Source: Warburgia ugandensis (lineage: Eukaryota > Streptophyta > Magnoliopsida > Canellales > Canellaceae). Taken from it: a stretch of 64,000 nt of DNA. Shown in pieces: positions 35,280 through 48,600 of the stretch. The stretch covers positions 41,481,880-41,545,879 of the forward strand of contig CP141132.1 of assembly GCA_035236585.1 (NCBI GenBank). Reading direction: 5' to 3'. Below the pieces are notes generated by a model. That model saw only the letters and a list, made by a program, of their open reading frames with translations, did not search any database and was not told the origin of the DNA. The position numbers and the translations under genes are program-made. The first letter of the stretch is position 1; every line of letters begins with the position of its first letter.

Positions 35280-35610
35280 AGGAGAAACACGGCATCCACC
35301 CCCTCCATTCGACCCCACCGGTGGAAGTTCCCCCCCGCAGATCCCCCCCCCCTCCCCCCCGATCTAATCCTCACCAGCATCCTCATCGTGGTTGCTTTTT
35401 TTCAGCCTTTCACACCCACTGGAGCAGGCCACAGGCAGAGAACCTAGATCGTGCCCCCCCCTTCCACTTGATCTCTCTTCCTCGACTTCGGCAGGGGCAT
35501 CTGGGCGATGACAGGGATCCCAGATCAGGTTCCCCCCCCACCCCCCACCTTTCTGGCCATGCCTCTACTCTTCCCCCTGATCTTCCATTTCTCTAGTGTG
35601 TGAAACCCCT
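35280..35610 (-). other. C-run tract in LTR E (G-rich on minus strand)
   Basis: Runs of 6-9 C (35330-35360, 35455-35462, 35533-35545) inside a CT-rich leader. On the minus strand this is a candidate G-quadruplex region, on the plus strand an i-motif candidate. Confidence 0.55.
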
Positions 35611-38600
35611 CCCAACGAGGTGGTAGGCATCGATACACACAAAACCCTTTTCCTTGGGTTTCCCTTTCTCCAGCAATGGCAGAAAACCCAAATCGGGTTT
35701 TCCCCTAGATGACTAGCTAGACACCCATTTCTCCTCTAACACCACCTGATCCCTCTTCTTTTCCTCCGACGATGATTTTGGCTGGATCTAGGCGTGTGTG
35801 AGGAGGGTAACCAAAACCCCCATCTCTCTCTCCTCTTCCCTCTTTGCCCTGTTTGTTGGGTTCCTACCGCACGGCTAGCTGGGTATGCTTGAGTGCGCGC
35901 AGGCCGACCAGACTACTCACTCCTCCCTCTTCTCTTTCCCTCCAGATCGGGCAACGTTGCATTGCAGCCAAGCTGGTATGCCGGCATGCATAGACCAAGA
36001 GCATAGGCTGCTCACTTCTTCCCTCAACCCATTTTTCCCCTTTCTCCTCTTAGCCAGCCCATGGGTAGGCTAGTGAGCCAGGACCCTTTTCCCCCTTTAT
36101 CTCTCCCTCCTGGTCGGACTTGGTCGGTGACATCACCATAGCCACCACCTCCCCCTCTCCCATCTTCCTCTATTTTCCCTTTTTGGCGAGTTCAGGCTAA
36201 GCTAACTCGCTGAGTCAACTCTCCCGACTAGATTTGGGGGAGACAAGTTGACTCAGTTAACCTATTTGACCCCTTGAACTTTGAGCCTTTGTTCTGGACA
36301 ATTCAGGAGGAATCTTGGAGATTCGAGAGTATCCTCAGGATCCTTGTAGCATGTGGAATGAAACTCATCTCCCCATTTCTTGATTAGGGAAGATCCAATT
36401 GTCAATTTGACCAAACCTTTTATCGGTGATCAGATTGTCGGATCTGTGATGATCTGACTCTATTTTTCTGATCCAAGTAGTTTATAGTGACCCTCATGAA
36501 ACGTAGACCATTGATCTATATAAGAATTTTTGGATTTGAAGCGATTATGGAGATGATTTGGCCAATCTTGATCAATGATTTAGATCAACTAAAGATCCAA
36601 GTATGAAATTGGATCCAAATTAATGATTTAAACCATTTAGAATCATTTATTTGATCAAATAACTTAAATTACTAAAGTGTTATGCTATCTGGGGCAATCA
36701 GGTGAAGAAATTTGATGAGATCAGTGTAGATGTTTGTTGATCGGGCACAATTGAAGTGATCAGTGGGCGATCTAACCATTCAAACGGCTGAATATTATTC
36801 AGATTGACTTATCCAAGGTAATAGTACTATCTTAATCATTTGATGGAGTGATCTAATTTCATTTAGATATGATTGAGCATGATATTTATATAGTAATGCT
36901 TGATTAGTGGATTAAATTATAAATTAACCTAGATGTATATTGATTTAAGCTTAATAGCTTTAAAATATTCATGGATGTAATTAAGAAAAGGACGAGATGG
37001 TTATGAGTGGGCCCAATTAAGTGTGATTTGAATTATTAGCCAATTAAGGATGGCTCCGCTTTGAGATTCCATGGTTGGGAATTCTTGAAATGCCTTGAAT
37101 GCAATGTAATGAAACACAAAAACATAATGTTATGTGATTAAGAATCCAGGTTAAATAAAGTGGATTTTGAGTATGACAAGATGTGTTGTATATCTAGGTA
37201 CGAGTATTGAGGTGATTGAGCTAAACTATAGTCTCATCGGGACTTGAGAGGTATAGATGAGTAGTTCTTCATCTGAGGTAGGTGATTACATTCGGGATTT
37301 TTCCTTGATTTCATGATCATGACTTCTCACTTGAAATTCTTGAGGTATGTGTTTTATGCCCATCATGTTTATTAAAACTTGTTTATTACTTCACTTTGAT
37401 AGCATGCCATTTGATTATACGATTATCCATGTTTTCACATGTGATGGTTTATACTTTATCATGTAGGGTTGGCCACCCACCCTTTAACTTTGTGATGATG
37501 ATGATTAGACACCACCCTTGAGTAGTACAGGGCTAGGTATGTAGATGGTGGTACCATGGGTAGCCCCCCTATGGGTCTGTTCCCCCCCATGGGGACAGAC
37601 AAATTCTCCCGTTTAGGTGTCGACAGGGAGCGGTAGTGGTTTAGATCCTGGTGTGGTTGCCACTGCAGCATAGTAGTCATACTCTTATTCTGTATGCTCA
37701 TGTGGTATTTATATGTGGCATGAACTGAGGTAAGCCAGGCCTAGGCCGTGAGTGACTCTAGGGGCCAATGTGGGCTGCACGGGAGGGACCCATGGAATTG
37801 GTATGAGTACTTATTACCGGTGATTGAGTGTCGTGCAACACTCTTAAGGCTTGTTTTTGTATGGTGCCCTATTTTATCATGACATGCATTATATTTCGAT
37901 GTGGACATGGATTCTTATTGCTTTTGATGGATGCTCATCCATGTTTTGATCATGCCTTGCATGCCATGATGTTTTGCTTTGATATTGCATTGCCTCATAT
38001 GAAAAGCATGTTTTGATCCTGATTGTTTCATTTAGATTTATGATATTCATGAGCTTTACATTCTGAATGCATGATGATTTCATTTGCCTTATAAATAATT
38101 TACTCTATTGATACTCGACATAATATTGGTACTCTTTGCAAGTATTTATTGTATCTTTTATTTCTCATAATCACCTACACAAGCATAGCTTGCTGAGGTT
38201 GCAATGCCTCAAATATAGAGAGTGACAACAGGTTAACACACTGATAGAGTAGGTAAAAGTGATGGAAATTTCCTAGTGAACCATTGAGGATGTTCAGAGA
38301 TGACAAGGTTTGTTCAAGACCTCACTTTGGGTTTTGAGTATGGACTGTACTTTAATTAAAATTGCAATGTGACCTGGATGTAAGAATATGAATTCATGTT
38401 GGATGTGATGGCTGTATGGAGGGACCTTGGGTATTTTGTCATGACTTGATTTTCTTATCCATTATTGGAGTATACATTTTGTTGAAAATAGTATTTGTTT
38501 GTGTGGATGGGTGTGGAGATTGAGTCTCCTATATTTCATGTCTTATATTATGTTTATCAGGTTATTTTGTATTGCACTTGTCATGTGCAATGATCCAAAA

Positions 38601-39280
38601 TACAAAGGAGACTACCCAATTTTCAGTAGAAATGGTATTCCATTTAACTATTTAATCCGTGGTTTTGTGGTTGTATGACTCTCGGGATTTTGAAATAAAT
38701 GCTTTTATTTGAGTTATGTTTTTGGTTACTTTAAAAATCAAAGTTTTAAAAACAAGGATCCCGACTATTTTTATAAATTGTTATTAAATTGTTGTTTAAA
38801 ACCTATGGTGTCACAGAGAGAGAGAGAGGGGGGTGTTTTTGGGTGTTGGTTGGAGAACCATGGCTCGGTTACCTCTTAGGCTAGATCTAAAGGTAAAGGT
38901 GGGGAGAAGAAAAAAAGGAATGAGGTTCTAGCATGCAAGTAACGGTGGCATTCGGCCCCACATCAGTCACCGAAGAATGAAACCAAGAAGGGGATGGGAG
39001 TGGGATTGGTGTGGCCAATTGGGGGTCGAGCCAAAGGAAGAGAAGGGAGAGAGGAGGGGGGTTTTGTGCGACTGGCCGACTTTGACAGTCCCATCACTGT
39101 TTCGATGGAATAGATAAGAGGGGGCAGGCAAATGCCGAAGTTTTCCCCTTTTTTCTAACATCTTATGTTTTTCCTTGTTGTAGGTCATTGAGTTGGGCTG
39201 ATGCGTGGTAGCCATCAGCATGCATGTTGCCTCTATTCCACATGTGTCACATCCACTATAGCCCACAAAGAACCCAAATT

Positions 39281-39310
39281 GGGGGGTGCCTTTATCAATT
39301 TGGACCCACC
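39281..39310 (-). promoter_or_regulatory. Shared LTR box, copy in D
   Basis: The plus strand reads GGGGGGTGCCTTTATCAATT followed by TGGACCCACC. It matches the E copy in LTR sense (GGTCCAAATTGATAA, then GGCACCCCC). Confidence 0.6.
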
Positions 39311-41194
39311 CTAGTTTAGTAAAAAATTGAGGATTTTTTGCCCCAACCTCCTTCTCGTGCAAATTGGTGTTGTTGGAATCATCTCAATGCAGAGTTTTCA
39401 TTTTTTATAATTTCATAATCAAATTTTGAGTTTTTAAGGGAGGTCACTTTCTTGATATTTAATTTTTAAGAAATTAAAATTTATTTTTATTTAAATTAAA
39501 ACATATTATAATTACCCAGAAATTAACTCAAAATATGAGTTTGTTACACTAGTGCTCTGACATGGTGCCAAGGATCATCCAATGGTTTGACAGTTTAGGC
39601 ATTGGTTTGAGAAATTCCTAGGATGATTTTGTACCTAAGTGTTACAAAGCACATGTAATGTCAACTTAATGTGCTCAGACATTGTGCGAAGGATCATCCA
39701 AGGTTTTCAAAAGTTTACCTATTTTGTTTAAGATCTTCCCAAGACTCGAAGTGATTTGACTTTGTGGTTAGGGACTTCAAGGACATATAATGTTTGACAT
39801 TGTGCTTTAGGATTTCCTAGAACATAAAATATTTAGACATTGTGCAAATGAACATCCATCTACTTGAAAAGTTTAAACATTGTTTTTGGGAACTTCCCAA
39901 GATAGGAAGTAACGAGACTGTGCCTAAGGATTTCCAAGGACATCTAATGTTTTCATATTGTGCCTTAGGACTTACCAGCATTTAAAATGCTTGTACATCA
40001 AGCCAAGTCTCATCCAATGCTTCAAAAGTGTAGAAATTGTCTTCTCAAGTTCCAAAAGCTCAAAGTGACTTGACTTTGTGCCGAGGCACTTTCAAAGACA
40101 TGTAATGTTTAAAAATTATGCCTTGGGACCTACCAGTGCTTAAAGTACTCTGCCATTATCCCATGGAACATCCAGCAGCTTAAAAGTTTAAACATTGTAT
40201 TTGGGAACTTTCTAGGACTCGAAATGATATGACTTTGTCCCTATGGATAACTAAGGACATGTAATGTTTTGACATTGTGCCTTGGGACTTACTAGTGCTT
40301 AAAGTGCTAGGACATTATGCCAAGTATCATCCAAATGTTTTTGAAGTTTAGTCATTTTTTTGGGAACTTCATAGGACTCATTGTAGTTTGCCTTTGTGTC
40401 CAAGGACATCTCAAGACATTGTGCCTTGGGACTTACCAAAATTTAAAATGCTTGTACATTAAGCCAAGGCTCATTCAATGGCTTGAAAAGTATAGAAATT
40501 GTCTCTGGGAATTTCCAAGAGCTCAAAGTGACTTGACTCATTATTGTTTTTGCATTGTTTCCTGGGAATTCCTAGCACTTAAAGAGCTCACACAATGTGC
40601 CAAGGACCACAAACAAGCTTGATAAGTTTAATCATTGTTTTGGGGAATTTCTTACTATGCATAATGATTTGACTTTGTGTCTAACGACTTCAAAGGATAG
40701 GTAATGTTTTGACAATGTGCCCTAGGAGTTTCTAGTGCTTAAAGTTGTCAAAAAAATTTCTAGGGATCATCTAATAGCTTGAAAAGTTTACACATTGTGT
40801 TTGAAGACTTCCTAGGATTCGAAGTGACTTCACTTTGTTTTTAAGGACTTATATGGGCATGTAATGTTTAGACATTGTACCTTGTGAGTTCCTAACAATT
40901 AAAGTGCCAAATATTGTGCCAAAGATCATCCAACTACATGAAATGTTTAAACATTGTATTTGGGAACTTTCTATTATTCAAAATGATTTCAAATTGTTCC
41001 TAGGGACTTACAATGACATGTAATGCTTTGTCATTGTGCTTTGGAACTTCACAGCACTTCAAGTTCTTGGACATTGTAGAAAGGAACATCCAATATCTTG
41101 AAAAGATTAGAAATTATGGTTTGTAGCTTCCTATGTCTCAAAGCCATTTGATTTTGTGCGTAGGGATTTCCAAGGGCATACAATGTTTTAATAG

Positions 41195-41537
41195 TGGGTT
41201 AGTTGCATCTTATCCATAGTCACTGTGTTGGATGGATTGGTTTCTTTTTCAATTAGATGTGAAGAATGCCTTTATTCATGGTGACATGCATGAGGTTTTG
41301 CAAATCCTCCGCACCTGCATCTTAGTTAGAGCAAGACTCGTCATGTTTGTTCCCCCTATGTCCAAGGATTCCCCATTCTTATTCATGCCTCCTTAAGATT
41401 CATTACTCTTTCCATACTGCTCTCTGAACTTCTTTCCACCAAAGCTAGAGCTATCCTTTCTTCCAAGGGGAACTTAAAATATATAGCTAAAGACTAGCTT
41501 CTAAATTGGGGGCACTAAACAAAAAAGACACAATTGC
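41195..41537 (+). pseudogene. Ty1/copia reverse transcriptase fragment in satellite
   Basis: About 340 bases that do not fit the satellite. At 41250-41285 the plus strand reads QLDVKNAFIHGD, the hallmark block of copia-type reverse transcriptase (the D is the first catalytic aspartate). A frameshifted CPP/HVC-like continuation follows that could match the PPG...HVCKL region. The rest is not recognisable. No LTR ends or clear target duplication are seen, so it could be a remnant carried in by recombination. Confidence 0.6.
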
Positions 41538-43591
41538 GTAAAGTGCTCCAACATTGTGACACTGATCATCCAAGGGCATGAAAATTTAGTCATTTTGTTT
41601 GGGAACTTCCTATGACTGATAGTCATCTGACTTTGTGTCGACTTCTAAGGTCATGTAATCTAATGTTTTGACATTGTGCCTTGGAACTTCCCTACACTTA
41701 AAATGCTCTAATATTGTGCCAAGGTTCATCCAACAGCTTAAAAAGTATAGACATTGTGTTTAAGAACTTCCCAGGATTCAAAGTGATTTGACTTGTTGCC
41801 TACGTACTGACAAGGACATGTAATGTTTTGACATTGTTCTTTGGGAGTTCTAAGCACTTAATGTTCTTGGATGTTGTTCAAGGGATCATCCAACTGCTTA
41901 AAAAGTATAAACATTGTGTGTGGGAACATTATAGCATTCTAAGTGTTTTGACTTCAATGCTTAGGGATTTCGAAAGATATGTAATGTATTAGCATTGTGC
42001 CTTAGGACTTCTCATTGCCTAATATGCTTGGACATTGTGCGAAGGATCATCCAACAACTTCAAATGTTTAGACATTGTGTTTATAAACTTCCTATGACTC
42101 TATGTGACATTGTCCTTGGGCCTTTACAGCTCTTATTATGCTCGAAGATTGTGTCAAGGATCATCCAATGGCTTAAGGAGTTTAGACATTTCTTAGTAAA
42201 TTCCAAGGACTTGAAGTGATATGACTTTGTGCCTAACAATTTCCAAAGTTGTGTAATGTTTTGACATTGTGCCTTGGGACTTCTCGATGCTTAAACTGCT
42301 CGGATATTATACCAAGGATCATTGAAGGGCTTGAAAAGTTTTGTCATTGTGTTGTGAACTACCTAAGACTCATTATGACTTGACTTTGTGTCTAGGGAGT
42401 TCCAAGGACATGTAATATTTTGAAATTATGCTTTGGGAGTTCCTAGCACTTAAAGTGATCAAATGTTGTGTGAAAGATCATCTAAGAGCTTTAAAAGTTT
42501 GGAAATTGTGTTTAGGAATTTCCCAGGACTTAGGATTTGACTTTCAATCTAGGTATTTCCAAGCATTAAATGTTTTAACAATGTGCTTTGTGACTTCCCA
42601 GTGAGTAAAGTTCTTAGACATTGTGCAAAGGAACATCCAACAGGTTGAAAAGATTAGACATTATGTTTGGGAACTTCCTAGGACTTGAAGTCATTTAAAC
42701 TTGTGCCAAGGGATCTCCAAGGGCATGCAATATTTTAACATGGGGTCTTGGGACTTACCAATGCATAAATTGCTTGGAGTTTGGGTGAAGGATCATTCAA
42801 GGGCTTGAAGAGTTCAGTCATTGTGTTAGGGAACTTCCCAGGACTATTACAATTTGGCGTTGTGTTTTAGGAGTTACGAAGACATCTAATGTTTTGCAAT
42901 TATGCCTTGGGAGATCTAATGCATAAAGTGGTCAGTGTTGTTCAAAGGATCAACAGGTGACTTAAAAATTTTAAACATTGTGTTCTAGAACTTCCTAGTA
43001 CTCAAGGATATTTGACTTTGTGCCTAAGTACTTTGCAAGGACATGTAATGTTTGACTTATGCTCTAGGATTTACTAGCACTTAAACATGCTCAAACATTG
43101 TGTCAAGGATCATCAAATGGTATGAAATGGTTAAACATTGTGTTTGGGAACATACTAGAACTCAAATGATATGATTTTGCACCAAGGTACTTCCAAGGAC
43201 ATGTAACTCTGTACATTGCACATTGTTATTTAACAAACCTTGAAGTATTCGTACATTTTGTCAAGGATTATTGACTCCTTAAAAATTTTAGACATTATGT
43301 TTGGGAACTTCCCAAGACTCAAAGTGAGTTTACTTTGTGCCTAGGGAATACTAAGTACATGTAATGTTTTGAAACTATGCATTGAGAGTTTCCAGCACTT
43401 ATATTCTTGGACATTGTGCCATGGAACATCCAAGGGGTTGTAAAGTTAAGACGTCATGTTCTAGAGCATCTCAGGACTTGAAGTGACTTTAATATTGTGC
43501 CTAGCTACTTCCAAGGACATCTAAGTTTTTTATGTTGTGCCTTGCAACTTGCAAGCACTTAACATGCTCAACCATTGTTCCAAGGAACATC

Positions 43592-43761
43592 TAGGCGTAG
43601 CCCTGGGGAACTAAGATCTAGAATCTATAGGTCTTGGCAAAGGGGCAAACCACAAGGGTTTATAATACACAGCTTTGCCTTACACTTTTGCAAGAGGTTG
43701 TTTCCATGCCTTGAACCAGTGACCTCAAGGTCACATGATGACAACCTAACATTTGTGTCAT
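43592..43761 (-). mobile_element. Au-type SINE (tRNA-derived), minus strand
   Basis: Reverse-complement reading gives a box A-like start (ATGACACAAATGTTAGG), then GTCATCATGTGACCTTGAGG, box B GGTTCAAGGC (43717-43708), TGGAAACAACCTCTTGCAAA, and AAGGCAAAGCTG. This order matches the widespread plant Au SINE family. The element is about 170 bp. Both sides carry a 10-bp target duplication AAGGAACATC (43582-43591 and 43762-43771), which is itself a satellite word (CCAAGGAACATCC). The 3' end beyond TTCCCCAGGGCTACGCC is degraded. SINEs are transcribed by RNA polymerase III and rely on LINE enzymes to move. Confidence 0.85.
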
Positions 43762-44425
43762 AAGGAACATCCAAAGGGTTTAAAAGCTTGTGTTTGTGAA
43801 CTTTCCAGCATGCAAAGTGATTTGACTTAGTGCTTAGGGACTTCCAAGGATATTTTATGTTTTGATATTGTGTTTAGGACTTACCAATTGTAATAACCCC
43901 AATTTTTGTAAATTGATAAAGTTTGAGTTTTCATAAATTTTGGGCTGGAATATTAGGTTATTGGAAATTCTCTTTTTAAAGAGTTAAAAACATGATTTAA
44001 AAATTAGAAATTATGAATGTACTTGAAAAATCGATCAAAATGACACTAAGTACGTTCAATTCTCAGTTAAAATGAAAAATCCCTAATTTTCTTTATTTTT
44101 TTATGAATAAAAGGGTAAAATGATAATCTTACCCCTAATTGATATCTAAGACATCAATATTTAGAATGTACTAAAAAATACGAATCCAATGCCACTAAAT
44201 ACGCTCAATTCTGAGTTCAAGAGAATAAAATATATTTTTCTCCATAAAATGGCAAAATTGTCCTTTCACAACCCTGTGGGAACCAAAAGGGTATGTAATG
44301 AGTGTCAAACCACTACCAACTACTAGTGGAGAAGGAGGTGATAGTGGAGGATCCAATGTTAATTTAATATTCCAAAGAATTAAAACATAATTATTACAAG
44401 TAATTATGAAAAAAGGCAAAACACC

Positions 44426-44433
44426 TATAAATA
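44426..44433 (+). promoter_or_regulatory. T2 5' LTR TATA box
   Basis: TATAAATA in the context ACACCTATAAATACCCC, 537 bases into the LTR, conserved at 56917 and in T1. About 95 bases downstream is a CT-rich leader typical of a transcription start region. Confidence 0.6.
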
Positions 44434-46679
44434 CCCCTCCAAAAATCCTCCAAAAATGTTCATTAAAATTTTCACGAAATCATCTTACTTACCCTAAAAA
44501 ACCATATCTAGATTCCTTCCTAAATTTCCAAAACTCCCCAAAATCTCTCTCCTCTCTTTAGATTGGAATAAGAGACCTAAACTCAATTAGGCACTATGTT
44601 TCAAATCAAAACTCACAAATCCCACCATCCACAAGACCCTAGACTACCTTATCTTAAAAACCCCCAAATCAATTTGAAGATCCAATGGTTCAAACAACGA
44701 AAAATTACAAGATAAGTGGTTCTTGGGCTATCTTATCATCAAGTGGGTATTCTTTTAATTTGGACTGCAAAACTGAAGTTTTTCTCCAATCAAGTAGGTG
44801 GAAACCCTTTCCACACTTGTTTCATGTTATTTTATGTAATTTTTATTTTTCTAAAATTAAGTTTAGGTGAAAAATAATAAAAATCAGGTAAGGGTAAGAA
44901 CCCTTCAACTCTGGATGATGGAGGGCTTAGATGGAAAGTTTGAGCAATTCAATCGATCCAAAACTATTAGAATAGAAATTTCAACAATTTTTATAAAGTT
45001 TTGAGCCTGTAATAAAAGAGGAATTGATTGGATGGTCCAAAATAGATTGTTCGATCTTCTTAAGAAGATTGGGATCCCAGGATGCCGCACGAAAATGCAC
45101 CCTACAGGAGAATAATAAACCCCATGAATGATAATTTAAATGTTCATGGGTTTAATTAAAATCATTTAGAAAGAGTACATAGGGTTAAAATGCTCATAAA
45201 AACCTTATGAAAGGTTGAATTAAGGTCACTCTATTAAATGTTGAACATGGTGATTAAGGGGGTTCTCTACTCGAGCCTCGCTCTTCCTCTACCTTCCGTT
45301 GATGTTTGTGAGGTCTAAATACCTCCTTACATGAGGATTGAAGTAACCACCTTGTGTTCAACCATTTAGCCAGTAAGCCTTATCCAATTGGAAATAAGAG
45401 GAGCAGTTTAGACTTAAGTTGAAATAAGTTATCTTCAACCAGTAAAACATTAACTAGTTGAATAATAATAATAATAATAATAATAAGAGCATAAAAGGTT
45501 AGTAAATTACCTAATCCTAATAAAAATTGTACGTATTATAAGGATGATCAAATAAGATCCATGGGATCTTGAATGATCAAGAACAATAAAAAGAAATAAA
45601 TACTTCTTGATGATGATAAATATATATTACTTGCAATTTAGATCAAATAAACTAGAAGATCTAAACCCTTGATCAAATATGATTCAACGAAGAGAATCAA
45701 GATCATCCTCCATAGGGATTGTCAAACAACTGAACCTAAATCAAAGAAAAATTAGAAGATAGAAGATCTAAGCCCTTAATCTTTATCAACAAGTATAAAT
45801 TATTGATCAAAGGATCTATGAAAGATCTATATCAAAGAAAGGAATACACAAAGACTTAGGATAGAAAATACTCAGATCTGAAAGATGAGAAGATCTTTCT
45901 AACCATTAGATCTATTGATCACTAGGATAGACACTATCTGAAGAAGATAGATCATAATAGGACAAAAGGTCTAGATCCTTTATATCAAAGGATAAGCTTA
46001 GACTAAGAATATAGATAGGATTATTCAGATTGTATAAATATTGACAGTATGTATGGATTTACAGATTACATAAGTCAGTCAGGATCATGGAAGGTCTGAA
46101 GAGATGGATCAATACTTGAAGGTAGGAGGATTTTATGAATGCATCTACATGGGATGTACATGTTGAATACATGATCTTATGTCTATAAATGTTGACTCGT
46201 GTAATGTTAATACTTGTTTTAAATGCCCTGAAACCCTTATGATCTAACCAAATACATATGAAATGGTTAACTTAGACTTGAGGAAAAGACTCTAAGTGAA
46301 TATGGAACTAGAAGATATTTCATCCCTAAGTAAATAGACAGATTGTGTGATATGTATGAAACCTACAAGCATGGAGGCTTGTGGTTTTATTTTAAACAGG
46401 CATAAGCCTAGGGATACTACGCTAGGAGAGTTATGAGGGTTTGGCCACCCACTTCCTAAAATTTGATGATGCCTTGCCCTATGAGAGGCTAAAAGTCGGG
46501 TGGGGCAATTATGGGAACGCCACCATTGTGAAAGTCCTATCTCCCCATATGGGCAGTATGACACCCTAGGTTTTTCATGAAAACTTTTCATGTTTATTTC
46601 AAAAGATGAAATTTTAAAATACAAAAACAGAGAAAGATTTTTCTTTAAAATTCATTTTTCCAAAAACTCGGATGTCACC

Positions 46680-48340
46680 CTTATGCTGACATTATACATA
46701 TGTATAGTTTTCTAGAAGATAGAAATTCATTTTTTAAAACAGGACCCATCTAGTGGTTCACTTGTATAACCCCTATAACATTATATTAAATGTCCAATAT
46801 CAGAATTCAATGACTAACTACACAATACAAAAGCTATAATAAAATGTATACCTAAGTGCAGAAGTATGGTTGTTGGATTCCTCTTGTTGTGTACATCTTC
46901 TCCTATCTTTCTGTATCTGAGATATTGTAAACATAAAACATTTATAATATCTCAGCAAGCTATGCTTGGTAGGGGAGTTTAGGTAGCATACTAAATCTTA
47001 AGATACATTAATTATTATAAGTAATTAGAATATTCATTTCCTAAATATCTACATGTTTCATAATCATTAACAATCCATTGATAAATCAATTATTAGCATG
47101 TCTCATATTTATCAATATATATATGCATGTTTCATAAATATAAGTAATACATTGATTGATCAAACATCTTTAATTATTATTTGTTATCTAAATAAACCAA
47201 TCCAATTCCATGAACCATACTTTGTATAATAGTTCTACCCATTCATAAACTCATATGAAACTTATACGAAACTACGCCCTCAATCATATACATATAGCAC
47301 ACATACACATATATGAAAATTGTTAAAAGACATATAAAATTATGAATATAATCAATATCATCAAATTTACATTCCCATACTATACTGGGTTTCAAAATCA
47401 TACTCCTCATCATGTGGGATTCATAATCATCCTGCCTCTACTGATATATCAATATAATCCTCATGCCCCTCACTATATGAGGTCAACATTCCTCTAACCA
47501 TTGCTGGGAAAACAATATAAGGCATATCATCATGCCAGCATCATATGAGGCATCTCATCATGCCATGGTAGTACACTACCTATCATATGTGCATAATAAT
47601 GCAAAATACACAAGGACTACTATGCCACAGTCTCAATCCATACAGCATGCCCAGATAACTACATAATAATCCACTGATACCAACTATGGAAATAATAAAT
47701 CCATGTCCTCATGGGGTGGACCATAACTGTCACAGTGGCGGCCTTCCCATTATTGCCCTACCTGACGTTTAGCCTCTCATTCGGCATGGTATCATCATAT
47801 AAATTTTAGGAAGTGGGTGGCCAACCCCTCATAACTTCCACAGCATAGCATCCCAGTCCTAGGGCTGTGGAAAACAAAATCACAAGCCACCATGCTTGCA
47901 TGTAAAATACTAATATACAGGCATCTTGTTTGTCCATGATATATATATATGAATATCTCATAATAATAATAACATCTTCACTTATTAGGTGATTGCCCAC
48001 TAAGGATGTAATGTAAATCCTAAACTCATATATCATCAATACTGACATGGTATCTATGTACCATAAACATAATTTCATGGTTCAAATACATGATATACAA
48101 GGCATAAGCATAAATTATAACATGCATTTCTTTTAATTAACATTATTTTCATCATTATAATTTAAATCATGTCAAATATCAACCATGTCATTTTAGTTTC
48201 ATAACATTTATAATCAGAAATAAGATCATGTTTAGAACATGCAACTTATGATTTAGATATGCTATCTTAAATTTTCACCTACCTCGTGTGACGCATTCAT
48301 TGGATTCCACTAACTTTAATCGCCCTCGTCTTCACGACTA
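46680..48340 (-). other. LTR B 3' half, no gene
   Basis: LTR backbone collinear with A 23341-25078, including the modules with GGGCAATAATGGGAAGGCC near 47740 and CTCAGCAAGCTATGCTTGGT near 46950. AT-rich. The open frames here are not protein-like. Confidence 0.7.
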
Positions 48341-48344
48341 ACCA

Positions 48345-48545
48345 TGCACTTCAATATTATTCAGGTAATTCAATTGAGTTAGAATGCACATAACTTCTAT
48401 AACAACAAAAAGAACAAAAACATGTTTTAGGATAAGCAACTTGTCTTATTCCCTCTATTGCAAGCTTTATGGCAATACCAATGGCTTTTATGCTAACAAC
48501 CGTTAGTGAATCTGTCAAAGAACAGATGCCCAAGTAAACTAACAT
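48345..48545 (-). pseudogene. Captured NIPA-type magnesium transporter fragment (copy in B)
   Basis: The minus-strand frame reads MLVYLGICSLTDSLTVVS, then IKAIGIAIKLAIEG and VAYPKTCF. After a one-base shift it continues VLFVVIEVMCILTQL and NYLNN. It is better preserved than the A copy, with a single frameshift over about 67 codons, and matches two membrane segments of the NIPA (DUF803) family. Upstream NIPA sequence present in A (FYAVASL, YGETH) is missing here, replaced by other material. Confidence 0.8.
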
Positions 48546-48600
48546 GTGTCTGAAGATTTCATAGATATCAGTGGAGGATTCTCACAATGCATGTCGTTTT

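Larger units (their letters stand above)
34874..38815 (+). mobile_element. E: solo LTR nested in D
   Basis: It starts TGCAACGACCC at 34874 and ends GGTGTCACA at 38815. Flanks are AAGAG (34869-34873) and GAGAG (38816-38820), a 5-bp target duplication with one change, inside a GA-rich part of D. The LTR terminal module CAAGCATAGCTTGCTGAGGT is at about 38180. The shared box is at 35112-35146. After the box lies a C-run-rich section (35280-35610). No internal coding domain is present. The 129-codon frame at 35207-35596 is proline-rich because of the C runs and resembles nothing known. Confidence 0.8.
31750..39548 (-). mobile_element. D: LTR-like insertion in satellite, with E nested
   Basis: The right end gives, on the minus strand, TGTAACAAACTCATA starting at 39548, a typical LTR start, with satellite immediately beyond. 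The box at 39281-39310 lies about 236 bases inside, as in E (238), so D and E belong to one family. LTR E interrupts it at 34874-38815. The left boundary with satellite at about 31750 has no recognisable LTR end. About 60-70 bases of the satellite phase are also missing, so the left side was truncated by a deletion. Net length without E is about 3.9 kb. No gag, pol or host gene fragment recognised. Confidence 0.65.
39549..43888. repeat. 160-bp satellite array, segment S4
   Basis: About 24 units with the standard four-part order, interrupted by a copia-derived scrap (about 41195-41537) and a SINE (43592-43761). The right edge at 43888 is the T2 insertion site. The left flank ending GGACTTACCAAT and the right flank of T2 (TGCTTGAAGTGCTC) join into a normal unit. 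Confidence 0.9.

Noticed and set aside
35207..35596. 129-codon Pro/His-rich frame in LTR E
   Set aside because: Composition is explained by C runs. No motif, and the same frame is not open in the related LTR D.
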